From Micavibrio_C sp046294845 (GTDB lineage Bacteria > Pseudomonadota > Alphaproteobacteria > Micavibrionales > Micavibrionaceae): a DNA stretch of 64,000 nucleotides. Below are positions 45,536 through 55,500 of the stretch, piece by piece. Each line of letters begins with the position of its first letter. Within the stretch, counting starts at the first letter, position 1. Location of the stretch: contig JBKBNU010000001.1 in assembly GCA_046294845.1 (NCBI GenBank), forward strand, positions 1,798,001-1,862,000, in the 5' to 3' direction. A program made the translations under genes and the position numbers. Under the pieces are notes generated by a model. The model was not told the DNA's origin. It was given only the letters and a program-made list of their open reading frames with translations, and searched no databases.

Positions 45536-48500
45536 ATTCATCCTGTTTCAGGAGTTTCTGCAACTCTGCAGAAACAATAATGGCGTTTTTCTCAAAGCGC
45601 TGCAAGATACTTGTCAGCTGCTCTTTATTATCGGATCGGCTCATCTTCTCAATTTTGGAGGCGTCCTTCTCAAGATTAGTAGCCCCAATCTGACCGCAAA
45701 TTGATTTCAAGGCGTGGGCGGCCTCACTCACACTTTCGAAATCTTTTTCGTTTAGTGCGGACTGAATTTCTTCGATCTGCGTTTCCAAATTCTCAAGGAA
45801 TAAATGAATTACACGGACAAAGGTAGACTCCCCGAGAGATCTTAATGCCTCAAGCCTTGAGAAATTTATTTGCGTAAGGGCATTTGCACTTGTTAATTGA
45901 TCCTGTAAAGGACGTTCGTTATTTGAAATTTCCAAGCCCCACCTGATAATCATACCTTGCAGGTCAGCCATCATAAATGGCTTGGCCAAATAGTCATCCA
46001 TACCCGCAGAAAGGCATTTTTCTTTCTCATCGGGCAATGCATTTGCCGTCAGAGCGATAATTGCAGGCTGCTTGCGTTTGAAATCGTCCATCATTTTCCT
46101 GATAAGACCAGTCGCCTGATAGCCGTCCATGCCCGGTAAATGGCAGTCCATGAATATCAAATCGAACTCTTCGCCCTCAACTTTATTCAGAGCTTGCCTG
46201 GCATCGACTGCTACCACGCAGGCCCCACCAAACGCATGGATCATCGCAACAAAAACTTCAACATTGACAGGATTATCCTCTACCAGAAGAATTTTTAGAC
46301 CTGCAATATCCTTGATCCTCGAAATAGCCCCAGTTTCTTCACGCTCTTCCAAGGCATAAGGTTCGATTGGCACTCTTAATGAGTGAGAAATCGCTCCCAC
46401 CCTGCCTAATAATTCATATAAATATTGATGCCTCAGTGGTTTTATCAGAGACCCCGAAATTCCATTACGGCTATACTCATTGCCTGAGCGCAGAATATCC
46501 GCAGCGCCCGTTACAATAATACAGGATTGCGCCAAATCATCTTTACCCTTAATCAATTTGATCAATTGATGAACATCCACACCGGGCATCAGACTATCGA
46601 TAAAAACAAAATCATATGAAGACTGCATTTTTCCTTCAAGGAAGCCCGCTACATCATCAGTGCTTCTCAAGACATCTGTATGATGCCCTACAAAATCAAG
46701 GGATTCTGCTATAAGCCGGGAGAAAAGAGCACTGCTATCAATTACAAGAGATTTCTTACCCTTATAAACATTATGATATTGAGCAAGATTATCAGCCTCC
46801 CCCGACTTCCTGCATGGCAGCTCGCAGTAGAAAGATGTGCCCTTACCCTCAATACTTTGTACGCGGATACTTCCTCCCATCTTTTCAATCAACCTCTTGG
46901 TAATCGCAAGCCCCAAGCCTGTTCCGCCAAAAATGCGGGCTGTTGAACTGTCGCCCTGATGGAATTCAGAAAATATCTTTTCTTGAGCCTCTTCGGAAAT
47001 GCCGATGCCGGTATCATGCACACTGATTTGAAGAACTTGATGGCCTTCATCATTATGAGTCTCTATAACTTCAAGACAGATATATCCTTGGCTGGTAAAT
47101 TTCGCCGCATTACCACAAAGATTGTATAAAATTTGGCGAATACGCAGGGGATCACCCATAATTTTAGAAACAATGTCGGGTGCATAATCCAGTATAAACT
47201 GAACCTGATCAGCCCTTAATTTCAAGGAAATCGTTTCCGAAACCTCTTCACAGATGGATCTCAGATCAAGGGGTATATCTTCAAAAGTCAGCTCTCCTGC
47301 CTCAACTTTAGAGAAATCAAGAATATCGTTTATGATAGCCAGAAGTGACTCGGCTGATTGCTGGATTTTTTCAACATAGTGCGCTTGTTCCGGATTCAGA
47401 TTTGTAGACAATGCTACTTGAGCCATACCAATAATACCGTTCATCGGCGTCCTGATTTCATGACTCATATTTGCAAGAAATTCACTCTTGGCTTTGTTGG
47501 CTTTATTAGCCTCGGCCTTAGCCTGTTCTACATCCGTAATGTCGGTATGCGCCCCGACAATACGCCTTACCTCACCTTTTTCATTACGAACAGATTTAGC
47601 TCTGCTCAGAACATACCGGATACTGCCATCCTTATGAAGGAAACGATATATACCTACAAAATCATCCGCCTGCCCCTTCATGTAGGCAGAAATTCTTGAT
47701 CGCCATACAATCAGATCATCAGGATGAATGATTTTCTCGGCACCAGCCAGACTGTTTTCTACCTCATCATCATTATAACCAAACATTTGTTTCCAACGGG
47801 GAGAAAGCCACAATGATTTTGTCTGCTGGTCCCAATCCCATACACCATCCTGAGTAGCGGAGAGCGTCATTACCAGAAATTCCTGCTGGTACTTCCATAC
47901 ACTTATGTCTTCAATCACTCCCAAATAACCAATGATTTCGTGATCTTCATTTTCCAAAGCCGTCACAGATAGCTTTATAGGGAAACGTGTGCCGTTTTTA
48001 CGAATGTAGGTCCATTCCCTTACTTCGTATCCATATATTCTTGCAACAGAAATGAACACGTCAAATCCGGGTTTGACCTCATACCCCAGATCATTACTTA
48101 ATTCTCTGGCTCTCTCTTCAATCTCCTTTTTATCGTGCCAAAGCGCTGGGGTCTGCTTACCTATAATCTCGTCAGCGCTGTAACCAAGAGAGATTTCAGA
48201 CTGTTTATTAAAGAGAAGAACCTTGCCCTCAAGATCAGTTGCAATAACCATATGCGCCGTACTGGAAAGAACGGCACGTCCAAAACTTTCCGATTTTATC
48301 AGCTTATCAAGAAGATTGCGTTCCCTGATTTCCGCATTCTTTCTTTCGGTAATCACTTCCGTAAACATGACAATGCCACCAATCTTTCCGGCAGACTCCA
48401 TCCACGGCTGCAAAGCCCACTTCACCCATTCTTCAGATCCATCAGACCGTATCCAGTGATCTTCATCCTTTGATAGAATTTCACCGTCTAATGCCCTTCT

Positions 48501-50321
48501 ATGATCATTCAGCCATTCAGGGATTTTTAAAATTTCAGGAAAAATTTCATAGTGTGACTTGCCGATGATATTCATACCTTGCAGATTATAATCCTCAAGC
48601 CAGCGATTGCTGGCCATGATGTAGTGCATATTTTTATCAAACATGGCCACAGCTGCGGGCGTATTCTCAATGAGCAGTTTGAGGCGCTGTTCATTCCAGC
48701 GAACTTCTTCGGTCTTTTCATCCACCATTTTCTGTACAATGAGTGTACGACGAGAAATCATCAGCAGGAAAAATGAAAACATGCCGGTGACGATCAAACC
48801 TGCTGCGAGAAGAAAAAATGGCTCGTGGCTTTTATATTGCCTTTCAAAATCAGGCGTACTGCACCAAACGATTGTCCACGTACGATGGAGGTGATTGATT
48901 TGCTTGACAATCTCAAACTCCTCTTCAGCATCACCACCATGATCAGATTTATTCGAATAAATCAGCTTGCTCTTTTCCATTTCCGGGCCATCATAAACAT
49001 CCATATAAAAATATTTATTTTGCGCCTTGGTTAAACCGGTAAAGAAATCTTTTCCTACAAAGGGTGCATATATCCACCCCTGAAGATTCCTAATCCTATC
49101 TTCTTTCGAGTTGTGGTCAGACCCCCTTTTATACAAAGGATGAAGGATCAAGAAACCGGGCTGTTTCTGGTTATCCTGCACCAGATAGATAACTCTTGTA
49201 ATCGATGTATCGCCCGTATCACGAGCATCCAAAGCCGCTGCCCGTCTATGCTCTTCAAAAGCAATATCCAAGCCAACAGCCGCAAGGTTTTTTTCTATAG
49301 GCTCGATATAGGTAATAACAAATGATTCATCAAGAGAGGTTTCCGGATGATTTTTAAAGGGCTCTCCCTGAACAGGATCCTGCCTCGACAGAAAATCATC
49401 CATCTCGGATTTGGGAACGTATTCAATATATCCCAAACCCATTATCCCCTTGATCTGGTTGGTCAGATCGATCGAATTAACAAAATTGCGCCAGTCCTGA
49501 CGCGAAACATGACTGCTTGATTGAAAGACCCCTCCACCAGCCATAAGGACTTGCCTGTATCCGTAAAGGCGATTTTCGAGAGCGATTTCGCTTTCCTGAA
49601 CAATGCCTTCAAAGGCATATTTATTTTTTATATAAATATACTCACTGGACATCTTCCATATATAAAAAGTAAGGCCTAATGGTATAACCAAAATCATCAT
49701 TGTCAGAATTGAAAGCCCGGAAAATTCATGACCGCGCCATACCATTTTGTAGCGCGACCACGGGAACAGAAGAACAAGGGGCATAAATACAAAAACGCCC
49801 AATGTATCGCCAGTCCACCATGTAAACCATGTTTTTATAAAGGCTTCCTGGGAAATCACCCCCGAGAACAGCAGACTCGAAGTGCCTATAGATGCGGCAA
49901 CAAAACAGGCCAAAGGCCCCGTCAGTAAAAAAAACTTAATTGTATCTTTGGATGAATTGATATTGAGAGGTATGCCAAATATTCTTTTGGCCGCCCACCA
50001 ACCAAATAAACTCTGTATTGTGGAACCTGTAGCAATAAAGAAGGCCACTGCCATTTTCGCAGGATCCCAGTCGTCAAAATTACTTAATGAGAACGATACG
50101 CTGAGATTAAGAATAAATGACCCCAGAAAGATGCCAGGAAAAAGCTTCCATCCATGTGTCAGTAACATGCCAATCGCAATACCGGATGCAGGCCATATGA
50201 ATGTGGCATAACCTGGCGGCACAGCCAAAAGCAGGCCCAATTTTCCCGCACCAAAATAGAGCAACGCCAAAAGCAAGCAGGAAACAAGATATCTAGACAG
50301 GGATAAACCAGAGAACGGCAA
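45525..50321 (-). CDS. Giant hybrid sensor histidine kinase (MASE1-CHASE-PAS-HK-REC-REC-Hpt)
   Basis: 1598 residues. MASE1-type membrane sensor (about 1-200, eight helices), periplasmic CHASE domain (about 240-500), another membrane helix (about 515-535), three PAS modules (about 560-930), HisKA with phospho-His about 952 in FLANMSHEIRTPMNG, HATPase (about 1055-1170; GGTGLGLAITKRL), receiver 1 (about 1190-1310, FIDSLMPGVD), receiver 2 (about 1340-1460, FMDCHLPGMDG) and Hpt with His about 1536 (AAHALKSICGQ). Starts at TTG 50321 with GAGG five bases before it; the next ATG is inside the first helices. It converges on the PBP gene with an 11-base overlap. No response regulator is adjacent. Confidence 0.93.
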   Translation of the reverse strand: MPFSGLSLSRYLVSCLLLALLYFGAGKLGLLLAVPPGYATFIWPASGIAIGMLLTHGWKLFPGIFLGSFILNLSVSFSLSNFDDWDPAKMAVAFFIATGSTIQSLFGWWAAKRIFGIPLNINSSKDTIKFFLLTGPLACFVAASIGTSSLLFSGVISQEAFIKTWFTWWTGDTLGVFVFMPLVLLFPWSRYKMVWRGHEFSGLSILTMMILVIPLGLTFYIWKMSSEYIYIKNKYAFEGIVQESEIALENRLYGYRQVLMAGGGVFQSSSHVSRQDWRNFVNSIDLTNQIKGIMGLGYIEYVPKSEMDDFLSRQDPVQGEPFKNHPETSLDESFVITYIEPIEKNLAAVGLDIAFEEHRRAAALDARDTGDTSITRVIYLVQDNQKQPGFLILHPLYKRGSDHNSKEDRIRNLQGWIYAPFVGKDFFTGLTKAQNKYFYMDVYDGPEMEKSKLIYSNKSDHGGDAEEEFEIVKQINHLHRTWTIVWCSTPDFERQYKSHEPFFLLAAGLIVTGMFSFFLLMISRRTLIVQKMVDEKTEEVRWNEQRLKLLIENTPAAVAMFDKNMHYIMASNRWLEDYNLQGMNIIGKSHYEIFPEILKIPEWLNDHRRALDGEILSKDEDHWIRSDGSEEWVKWALQPWMESAGKIGGIVMFTEVITERKNAEIRERNLLDKLIKSESFGRAVLSSTAHMVIATDLEGKVLLFNKQSEISLGYSADEIIGKQTPALWHDKKEIEERARELSNDLGYEVKPGFDVFISVARIYGYEVREWTYIRKNGTRFPIKLSVTALENEDHEIIGYLGVIEDISVWKYQQEFLVMTLSATQDGVWDWDQQTKSLWLSPRWKQMFGYNDDEVENSLAGAEKIIHPDDLIVWRSRISAYMKGQADDFVGIYRFLHKDGSIRYVLSRAKSVRNEKGEVRRIVGAHTDITDVEQAKAEANKANKAKSEFLANMSHEIRTPMNGIIGMAQVALSTNLNPEQAHYVEKIQQSAESLLAIINDILDFSKVEAGELTFEDIPLDLRSICEEVSETISLKLRADQVQFILDYAPDIVSKIMGDPLRIRQILYNLCGNAAKFTSQGYICLEVIETHNDEGHQVLQISVHDTGIGISEEAQEKIFSEFHQGDSSTARIFGGTGLGLAITKRLIEKMGGSIRVQSIEGKGTSFYCELPCRKSGEADNLAQYHNVYKGKKSLVIDSSALFSRLIAESLDFVGHHTDVLRSTDDVAGFLEGKMQSSYDFVFIDSLMPGVDVHQLIKLIKGKDDLAQSCIIVTGAADILRSGNEYSRNGISGSLIKPLRHQYLYELLGRVGAISHSLRVPIEPYALEEREETGAISRIKDIAGLKILLVEDNPVNVEVFVAMIHAFGGACVVAVDARQALNKVEGEEFDLIFMDCHLPGMDGYQATGLIRKMMDDFKRKQPAIIALTANALPDEKEKCLSAGMDDYLAKPFMMADLQGMIIRWGLEISNNERPLQDQLTSANALTQINFSRLEALRSLGESTFVRVIHLFLENLETQIEEIQSALNEKDFESVSEAAHALKSICGQIGATNLEKDASKIEKMSRSDNKEQLTSILQRFEKNAIIVSAELQKLLKQDEFKV

Positions 50322-50434
50322 CGTTTCCTCACCAGAATAGTCGTCGATTACACACGAAACTGATTATCGACCATATATATTAATAAAAGCTAGAAGGAAT
50401 GGCCCTGACATCAGAAAAAAATCTAAAATTATCC

Positions 50435-52564
50435 TTATTTTACAATAAAATGGACAGGACCTAACCTTTGTACTGTATCTGAATGATTGTGCCTGACCTC
50501 GACCTCCAGATCATATTGCCCCCTCCGCACGGGCCAGAGCATACTTGGGGTGGCGCTTTCAGCTAGCAATGATCCATCTAACATCCAATAAAATCTTGAA
50601 TTCTCTACCGCCCCTGAAACCTCAAACCTGAATTTCTGATTTTCTGTGGGGATACGCGGATCATAGGCAATATTCAATCCGTCGGTAGGACGCACCAGTT
50701 CCACGGTCTTATCATTTTTCATATATTCAGGATTAACTGCATCCTCCTCTCTCAACCACTCTGAACGTATGCGGCAGTCCTTTTCCGGCCTGAAGCATAC
50801 ATCGGTGAGCATAAGGCGCGGACTGAGATAAAGGGGTTTTGGATCACGATGCTCATTTAATAATGAAAAAATTGACCGCAGGGCCAAAGCCGGGCCTGTT
50901 GATCCGGTAATCCCTTCCATGGGTTCGCGATCCAGATTACCCATCCACAGAGCAACAATAAAACGGTCATTGTAACCAACCGACCAGGCATCTCTGTAAT
51001 CAGTCGATGTTCCCGTCTTTACAGCCGTCTGCGTGGGAAAATTCAATACACTATTGCGGCCAAATTCCAGATGTCTCGCCCAAGGATCGGAAAGAATATT
51101 ACCAACCAGCGCTGCGGTTTCCTCGGAGAAGATTGGCTTTTCATTATAGGCGGCCCTATCATCAACTATGCTCCGCAACGGCTTCAATTTTCCTTTATTG
51201 GCGAGACTTGTATAGGCCTCTGCCAACTCGAACAAGGTGACTTCACCATTCCCCAGAGCCAAACCCTCATCATAAAAAGAGGACGGCGCTTCCAGACTTT
51301 CAAAACCAAGATCAATCAATAGACTGAGGTAGTCGGCCACACCCACATAACGTGCCGTTAAAAGTGCCGGAATATTCAAGGAATTACCCAAGGCCTCACG
51401 GACACTAACCGGTCCGTAATGGGTAGAGCTATAATTCTTGAAGCGATGCAAACCACTGCCAACCGCCTCGGTTAATGGTTCGTCATTAATAAATGTCGCA
51501 GCATTCCATCCTTTATCCAGTGCTTTGGCATAAAGGAAAGGTTTCAGTGCCGATCCGGGTTGTCTTGGTACCAACACAGCATTGATATCACCACCCGGTA
51601 TATCCGATTGGCCTGCGCCCGCAACCACCCATGCCAGAACATCACCTGTTACATGATCAATTACTAAAGCTGCTGCATTATGAACATTCTTGGCCATCAG
51701 GGACGATACACGCTGATCAATAATATCCTGCACTTCCTGCTGGGCGGACAGGTCAAGTGTTGTATGAATTTCCGGCTGTGAACCGGAGAATTTTTGTCTG
51801 ACGTAGCGAACAAAATGACTAACATCGGCAATACGTCCCGATGCTTGCGGCATCAATTCCTGTCCTTGATAACGGGCGAATGCGTCGCCATCCAGAATCA
51901 TTTGTGCCAAACGATCACGTTTGCGCTCAATCCTTTCGGGGTAACGGAAAAGATCATAGGCCGATGGCGCTTGTGCAAGAATAACCAGCGATAAAAGTTC
52001 TTTTTCGGTCAGGGTAAAAAGAGTGCGGTCAAAATAATACTGTGAGGCTTGCTCTACCCCACGGCGATGCGCGGCATAGGGAATCTGGTTCAAATAAAAG
52101 TCAAAGATCTCAGCTTTGCTGTATTTGGATTCCAGATCATAGGCTTCAAATGTTTCAACAAGCTTTGACCAGATTGTGCGCCGTCGGGGATGGACCATCC
52201 TTACGACCTGTTCCGTGATTGTACTGGCCCCCCTGACCACATGGCCTTTCGAAATATTCTGCCACAGGGCCGAAAAACGAGCCGGCCAATCAATTCCCCG
52301 GTGAATATAGAAATCCTTATCCTCTGAAAGAATAAATGCCTCTTTCAAAATTTCCGGAATTTCATGGAGGGCCTTATTGTGACTGATATTCCAATGATCT
52401 TTATAACTATGACTTAAGGGTACACCATGTCGATCCAGTATGACTTGCCTGGTCACGGCGCTAGGCAAATCAAGAAAAACAGGCCGGAATGATATAACCA
52501 GCGACAGGCTCAGGATCATGATCCCGCAAAATCCATAAAGAAGGATGGTATCCCTTTTCTTCAT
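50435..52564 (-). CDS. pbpC: Penicillin-binding protein 1C
   Basis: Bifunctional peptidoglycan glycosyltransferase/transpeptidase-like enzyme, 709 residues. N-terminal membrane helix, GT51 domain (about 60-230: LSEDKDFYIHRGIDW, GASTITEQVVRM), transpeptidase domain (about 290-540: SALK, SLN and KTGTSTDYRDAW) and a C-terminal BiPBP_C beta domain (about 610-705). All active-site motifs are present. Its ATG overlaps the alpha-2-macroglobulin stop by one base; this pairing is widely conserved. Confidence 0.96.
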   Translation of the reverse strand: MKKRDTILLYGFCGIMILSLSLVISFRPVFLDLPSAVTRQVILDRHGVPLSHSYKDHWNISHNKALHEIPEILKEAFILSEDKDFYIHRGIDWPARFSALWQNISKGHVVRGASTITEQVVRMVHPRRRTIWSKLVETFEAYDLESKYSKAEIFDFYLNQIPYAAHRRGVEQASQYYFDRTLFTLTEKELLSLVILAQAPSAYDLFRYPERIERKRDRLAQMILDGDAFARYQGQELMPQASGRIADVSHFVRYVRQKFSGSQPEIHTTLDLSAQQEVQDIIDQRVSSLMAKNVHNAAALVIDHVTGDVLAWVVAGAGQSDIPGGDINAVLVPRQPGSALKPFLYAKALDKGWNAATFINDEPLTEAVGSGLHRFKNYSSTHYGPVSVREALGNSLNIPALLTARYVGVADYLSLLIDLGFESLEAPSSFYDEGLALGNGEVTLFELAEAYTSLANKGKLKPLRSIVDDRAAYNEKPIFSEETAALVGNILSDPWARHLEFGRNSVLNFPTQTAVKTGTSTDYRDAWSVGYNDRFIVALWMGNLDREPMEGITGSTGPALALRSIFSLLNEHRDPKPLYLSPRLMLTDVCFRPEKDCRIRSEWLREEDAVNPEYMKNDKTVELVRPTDGLNIAYDPRIPTENQKFRFEVSGAVENSRFYWMLDGSLLAESATPSMLWPVRRGQYDLEVEVRHNHSDTVQRLGPVHFIVK

Positions 52565-55500
52565 TACGGGGCCGTCTGTACCGAAAATTCGTATCCCAGA
52601 CTGCGCCCATAGACATCAGGGTCATACATTTCTTCGGCTGTAGCAGGCGGTGCGGAAAATTTGCCATCAGCTATCGCCTGCATGGCATAGGATAAATGAT
52701 AACGTCCGGCGGGTAGCCAGTCAGCGTAGAAACGTGCCGAGTCATGACGCAATTCACGGTGATAGAATGACCAGCGGCTAAAGCCATATTCGCGCCAGCC
52801 ATCATGCTTGAACCAGAAAAATCCTCCTGATTGTTCAAAGTCTCCCGCCTGACCATCAACAGCAGAAGCTGTTGCCAGATCCTGATTGACCGTTTCAAAG
52901 GCACCGGCAAGAGGATCATTGACTACAACAAAGTTGCGGGCCGCCGGAATATCAACATATAAGTCAACCCTGACAACATCCCCTCTTTTGATCTCTTGGC
53001 CTTCGGATAGAAGTTTCCATTTTCCATCCTGCTTCATAGCATATTCACGGTGTACTTCTATGCCGGCATTGACGGTTTCTTTGACGGGATCCTTGTCAGC
53101 ATAGGATAATTGGGCCGCATAATAATAACGCCCCTCCCCCTGCTTAGCGATCAGGAGTTCTCTTTCCTGTCCCAAGTCATTCTCGGCAAAAGGCTGGCCA
53201 ATGACTACAGGCTTATCTGTCAAAGATTTGAGCTGTCCTTGTCCGATCGACTGATCAGCCACTTTGACATCAAGCGCCATATCCGGTTTTACAGACTCAT
53301 AACGGGTAGCATAGCCAGATAAAGCCTGCATACAGAACAGGTTCTCTTGCGTGTTTTCCCAATAATCACGGTCACCCCTTGTCTGGGTAATCATTCGTAC
53401 CAACTTGAAGGGTTTATCACCGATGAGTGTTTTAAATTCCTCATTATCGGAAAGCGTCATCAAGGATTGCAGAACGCCGCAATTATCGCGCAACACCGAA
53501 GCCAATATCCGGTAATAGCCATTATCCAAATCTTCACTAAAGACAAATTTTCCCGATGTTTCGTTAGCCTTGGAAAGGATAATATTCAAAACGCCTTCGA
53601 TTTTTATCTTGTCACTGCCCGCAACAGTCATGGCTTGCAGCATTTGCGCCTGACCAAACAGACTCATTTGCTTAACAAACGGTTCAAAGCGCTCTACCTC
53701 GGCCCTATCAATTTTTCCCGCACCGATCAAAGCGTTTAGTGCCACAGCCCTGACCGTTGCTGCCATACCTGCCTGATAGAAATCAGGCGCAGCATCCTGT
53801 TTCAGGAAATTGACTAAATATGATTGCAGCTTGCTTTCCACATTCTGAGGCACTTTATATCCGGCATCAGAGAGCCAACGGAAGGCCAAGGCCGTATAGG
53901 CGCTCAGATAAGGATCAACATATTCATCACGGGCAATAAAATAGGTCATACCTCCGTTTGGCGCCTGATAATCACCGGCCTCGGATAATATATCATCGGC
54001 CAGCTGAGGACTGCCTTCCCAGATAAAACTTTCCGGCAGATATTCTTTGAGCTTTTCATACTCGGAAGCCATCACGGCCCGGCTGATTTTTTGCTCCCAA
54101 CATGTATAAGGATAATCACGCATATAGCGGAAAGCCCCTTCCAGATTGGCAATTACACTCGGGGAAAGCGTCACTTTAACACCGCCCACATCCGTGTAGA
54201 TGTTATCCGGGATCAATAGTGGCCGTTTAACTTCCGGCTCTTCACTGGCGCCGTAATCTGTTACAGTATCAATTATTCTGGTTTTAAGAACAGGCACTTC
54301 ATGCTTCAATCCATCGCTGTCATTTTCATCGGCAGCAGTGACCGTGAAGGAAATTTTACCAGCATCTTCCGTTGCACTTTCTTTCAACAAGGCTACGTTT
54401 ATCGGCATATAAACTGTCCCGCGCTTATAGGGCGCAAGCGTAATATCCTGTGCCTGCTGCCAGCTTGCTTCAGCTTTCTCGACATCACCTTCAGCCGTGA
54501 TTGAAATATGCAAGGTCTTTTCCTGTTCTGTACGGTTCATCACACTGAACCCTGCAACGAATTGATCACCTTCGTGCACCATATTGGGCATCACAGGTCG
54601 CAATTCGACAGGTTTATTGACCTTAAAAGCGGCTTCCCCCAAACCCATACGATCCGTGGGTGTAGCCGCCAGCACCATAACCCGCCAATTTGTCAGATTA
54701 TCAGGAGCTTCAAAGGTAAATTCTGCCTCTCCGGCCTCATTCGCAGGCAAAGATGGATTCCAATAGGCGACATATTTGAACAAGGTTCGCATATCAATAT
54801 CCGCACCGCCATCACCGCCCGGGTTAGCCCCCTTCTTCTCGAATTTCTGCCGCCCAACCAATCGCATCATCAAGCTGTAATTCCGGAGATCAAGATTATC
54901 GAGATGATAGAACCCCTCATACGGATCAAAGGCCTTTTTTCCATCCTTGATCAAATCAAAGACAGCCTCATCCAGAACCGCCACAGTAAATTCTACCGGC
55001 TCTGGTTTTTCAGGTGCCAAAACAGGCTGTGATTTTAGAGTAACCTTAACCTGATCGCGTGGCTGATAAACATCGGCATCGACTTTGGCATCAATATTGA
55101 TCTGCTTAACAGGATCTCGCACAGGAATGGTCACATAGCCCATACGGAACGCGGGCTTACCCATATCCACCTGACCTTCTTCAGCGGGCGGCGCTTCCAC
55201 CCGCGGAGAAACCAGCACGACAGAGAGATAGAATCCCGGCATATAATCAGGCTTAACCGGAATTTCGAATGTAGGCGTGCTCCCCTCCAGCTTCACCACA
55301 AAACTATCCATAACACCATAACGTTCAACAGTCACCAACGCTTGGGCACCCGGATACGGGTTCTTGATCAGAAAGCGGGCAATATCCCCCACTTGATATT
55401 TCTGCTTTTCCGGTACGACCGGCAACATGGTGTCCCCTTGCGTATCCCACTGCACGTAGTCACTTCCCGATACCCAGAAATACTGGGTTGTTGCCTGTTC

